Below are positions 62,210 through 64,000 of a DNA stretch of 64,000 nt, one piece after another; the stretch's first letter is position 1; each line of letters starts with the position of its first letter. The DNA lies in NCBI GenBank assembly GCA_963784995.1, contig CAWATZ010000024.1, positions 1 to 64,000 of the forward strand. The letters run 5' to 3'. A program made the position numbers and the translations under genes. The notes under the pieces were generated by a model. The model was not told the origin of the DNA and ran no database searches. It saw only the letters and a program-made list of their open reading frames with translations. Source of the stretch: CAWATZ01 sp963784995. Lineage in GTDB: Bacteria > Planctomycetota > Planctomycetia > Gemmatales > Gemmataceae.

Positions 62210-63646
62210 ATGTCGCCTCAGGAGGAACAGATCCTTACCCTGACGCGCCGGCAACTCTTTCGTCAGAGCGGCCTGACCCTTGGTGCCGCCGCGCTCGGCT
62301 CGTTGCTGGCGGAGTCCTCTCCGCTGGCGGCAAACGCCGGAACGCCGGCGGACCCCCTGGCTCCGAAAAAGCCCCATTTCACGCCAAAGGCGAAGCGTGT
62401 CATTTACGTCCACCTGATCGGCGCTCCATCGCAGCTGGACCTGTTCGATCCCAAGCCGGAACTGGCCAAGTGGCACGGCAAACCGTGCCCGGAGTCCTTC
62501 ATCAAGGGCAAGCGGTTCGCCTTTCTGCGCGGGCATCCGAACCTGGCCGCATCGGAGTTCAAATTCGCGCCGCAAGGTAAGAGCGGCATGATGCTGTCCG
62601 AGCTGCTGCCGAACCTGGGCCGGATGGCGGACGAACTGTGCCTGATCCGCTCGATGCAGACCGACGAGTTCAACCACGCCCCGGCCCAGCTGATGCTGCA
62701 CACCGGCTTCGGCCGGCTGGGCCGGCCGGCGTTCGGGTCCTGGCTCGGCTACGGCCTCGGCTCGGAGAACCGCGACCTGCCCGGCTACGTCGTGCTGCTG
62801 AGCGGCCCGATGGGCGGGGCCGGCACGAGCATGTGGTCGTCCGGGTTTCTGCCGAGCAGCTACCAGGGAGTCCAGTTCCGCGGCGACGGCGAGCCGGTGC
62901 TGTTCCTGACCAACCCCAAGGACTCCTCCCGCGACGACCGCCGCCGGGTCATCGACGCTGTGCGCGATCTGAACGAGGCCCGCCTGGCCGACGTGGGCGA
63001 TCCCGAGATCGGCACGCGCATCGCGCAGTACGAGCTGGCCTTCCGCATGCAGACCAGCGTTCCCGAGCTGATGGACGTTTCCCGCGAGAAGCCGGAGACG
63101 TTGGCACTGTATGGGGCCCAACCCGGGAAGCCCTCGTTTGCGGGGAACTGCCTGCTGGCACGACGGCTGATCGAGCGCGGAGTGCGCATCGTCGAGCTGT
63201 ACGACGCCGACTGGGACCATCACGGCAATCTGAGTACCGCCCTGCCAGCGAAATGCAAGCAGGTGGACAAACCGCTGGCCGCGTTATTGAGCGACCTGAA
63301 GCGCCGGGGTCTACTCGACGAGACGCTGGTGATCTGGGGAAGCGAGTTCGGCCGCACGCCGATGCAGCAGGGGAACGCGGGTGACAAGAAGGTCGGTCGG
63401 GACCATCACAAGGATGCGTATGCGATGTGGCTGGCAGGTGGTGGAGTCAAGGGCGGCGTGACCTTCGGGGCGACCGACGAGTTCGGCTACAACATCGCCG
63501 AGAATCCGGTCCACGTTCACGATCTCAACGCTACCGTGCTGTACCTGCTGGGACTCAACCACGAAGCGCTGACATTCAAGTACCAGGGGCGCGACTTCCG
63601 GCTGACGGACGTGCATGGCAGGGTGGTCAAGCCGATCTTGCGGTGA
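62210..63646 (+). CDS. DUF1501 Tat-exported protein
   Basis: The 478-residue frame is intact. The start contains a twin-arginine type segment (LTRRQLFRQSGLTLGAAALG). The DUF1501 body shows KRVIYVHLIGAPSQLDLFDP, MLSELLPNLGRMADELCLIR, TDEFNHAPAQLMLHTGFGRL, NCLLARRLIERGVRIVELYD, ETLVIWGSEFGRTPMQQGN, GRDHHKDAYAMWLAGGGVKG and VHVHDLNATVLYLLGLNHEA. It corresponds block by block to 35532-36941, so the window carries two diverged DUF1501 copies. The partner gene ends 3 bases upstream; ATG 62210 has AAGGAG in its stop region. Exported; reaction unknown. Confidence 0.9.
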   Translation: MSPQEEQILTLTRRQLFRQSGLTLGAAALGSLLAESSPLAANAGTPADPLAPKKPHFTPKAKRVIYVHLIGAPSQLDLFDPKPELAKWHGKPCPESFIKGKRFAFLRGHPNLAASEFKFAPQGKSGMMLSELLPNLGRMADELCLIRSMQTDEFNHAPAQLMLHTGFGRLGRPAFGSWLGYGLGSENRDLPGYVVLLSGPMGGAGTSMWSSGFLPSSYQGVQFRGDGEPVLFLTNPKDSSRDDRRRVIDAVRDLNEARLADVGDPEIGTRIAQYELAFRMQTSVPELMDVSREKPETLALYGAQPGKPSFAGNCLLARRLIERGVRIVELYDADWDHHGNLSTALPAKCKQVDKPLAALLSDLKRRGLLDETLVIWGSEFGRTPMQQGNAGDKKVGRDHHKDAYAMWLAGGGVKGGVTFGATDEFGYNIAENPVHVHDLNATVLYLLGLNHEALTFKYQGRDFRLTDVHGRVVKPILR

Positions 63647-63676
63647 AAGCGGATGATCTCTGGGATTGCTGGCGGG

Positions 63677-63895
63677 TCAGGACTTCCCTTCATATGCGGC
63701 TACGTCTTCCCAGTCCTCGGGGTCGAGATTCGCGAGCAGCGGGTACATCAAGCGGGAATCTTCCTCAAGAATGGCCTTGATGCGGTTATACAACTCTTTA
63801 CGGACCAAGACGTAGGTTTCCCTGGTCAGGGGATCGATGACGACGGGCTCGGGCTGTGAAAGCTCATGCCGTTGCTCTTTGTTCAACTCGATCAT
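63677..63895 (-). CDS. Small antitoxin-like protein
   Basis: The minus-strand ATG at 63895 starts MIELNKEQRHELSQPEPVVI; then DPLTRETYVLVRKELYNRIK and a Pro/Asp/Glu-rich end follow (72 residues). The D-P-x-T-x-E-x-Y-V-L-V-R-x-E-x-Y pattern is typical of small prevent-host-death or Txe-like antitoxins, which I recall as common in planctomycetes. No toxin gene follows within the 30 bases to the DUF1501 gene, so it is an orphan or its partner lies upstream, beyond the window end. The extension to 63934 is not needed. Confidence 0.55.
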   Translation of the reverse strand: MIELNKEQRHELSQPEPVVIDPLTRETYVLVRKELYNRIKAILEEDSRLMYPLLANLDPEDWEDVAAYEGKS

Positions 63896-64000
63896 GGTGG
63901 CCTCATCGTATCCGGAGAGCGCTGAGGCTGGCAAGGCCCATCGGATTTGAGGAAAGACAGCGCAGTTGGTACGATTGAACAGGCGAAGGGAGGAGGAATG

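Overview
The window is GC-rich bacterial DNA. Its gene families point to a planctomycete, most likely of the Gemmata group: two DUF1549/DUF1553 plus DUF1501 gene pairs, a giant HEAT-repeat protein, a protein kinase with an N-terminal Cys-rich segment, a WD40 protein, an exported protein with an LEPLEDR-type N-terminal motif, and several small families that I recall mainly from that group. I recognise no rRNA, tRNA or CRISPR array.

Positions 1 to about 24.2 kb look like an integrated phage- or plasmid-like element whose left end lies outside the window. It carries a replication protein, a DnaB-type helicase, a nuclease-like protein, a sliding-clamp-like protein, two sigma-like regulators, a BRO-N-type fragment, an ATP-grasp-like protein, many small tightly packed genes with strong ribosome sites, five small membrane-anchored proteins, and a tyrosine integrase at the right end (23101-24237). 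No terminase, portal, capsid or conjugation gene is visible. Two adjacent proteins (7484-9986) are built from five copies of a beta-rich repeat that I cannot assign to a family.

The integrase overlaps a radical SAM gene, followed by two tandem paralogues of unknown function and a WD40 protein (24.2-27.2 kb). This cassette is either element cargo or the disrupted insertion site. From 27 to 38 kb come a double PilZ protein, nucleoside diphosphate kinase, a Flp pilin, an M20 peptidase, a class III aminotransferase, a small DUF6941-like pair, the first DUF1549/1553-DUF1501 pair and a nucleotidyltransferase-like gene. An exported sorbosone-dehydrogenase/cytochrome protein follows.

From 41 to 48.4 kb lies an almost complete pentose phosphate operon (tkt, rpiA, zwf, opcA, pgl, rpe), mostly with 4-base ATGA overlaps and interrupted by two large palindromic elements, then a HicBA-like toxin-antitoxin pair. 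After the HEAT protein come malQ, the kinase and its partner, and transaldolase (the remaining pentose phosphate enzyme), then an exported Ig-like protein and the second DUF1549/1553-DUF1501 pair.

Two properties run through the whole window. First, about thirty genes or gene parts can only be read as one protein if a single base is added or removed. These breaks hit housekeeping enzymes as well as element genes, so uncorrected sequencing or assembly indels are the simplest explanation; merged genes are annotated here with the break position. Second, at least six gene junctions between 31 and 58 kb hold long, unrelated palindromes or repeat arrays, some of which contain the stop codons of the flanking genes.
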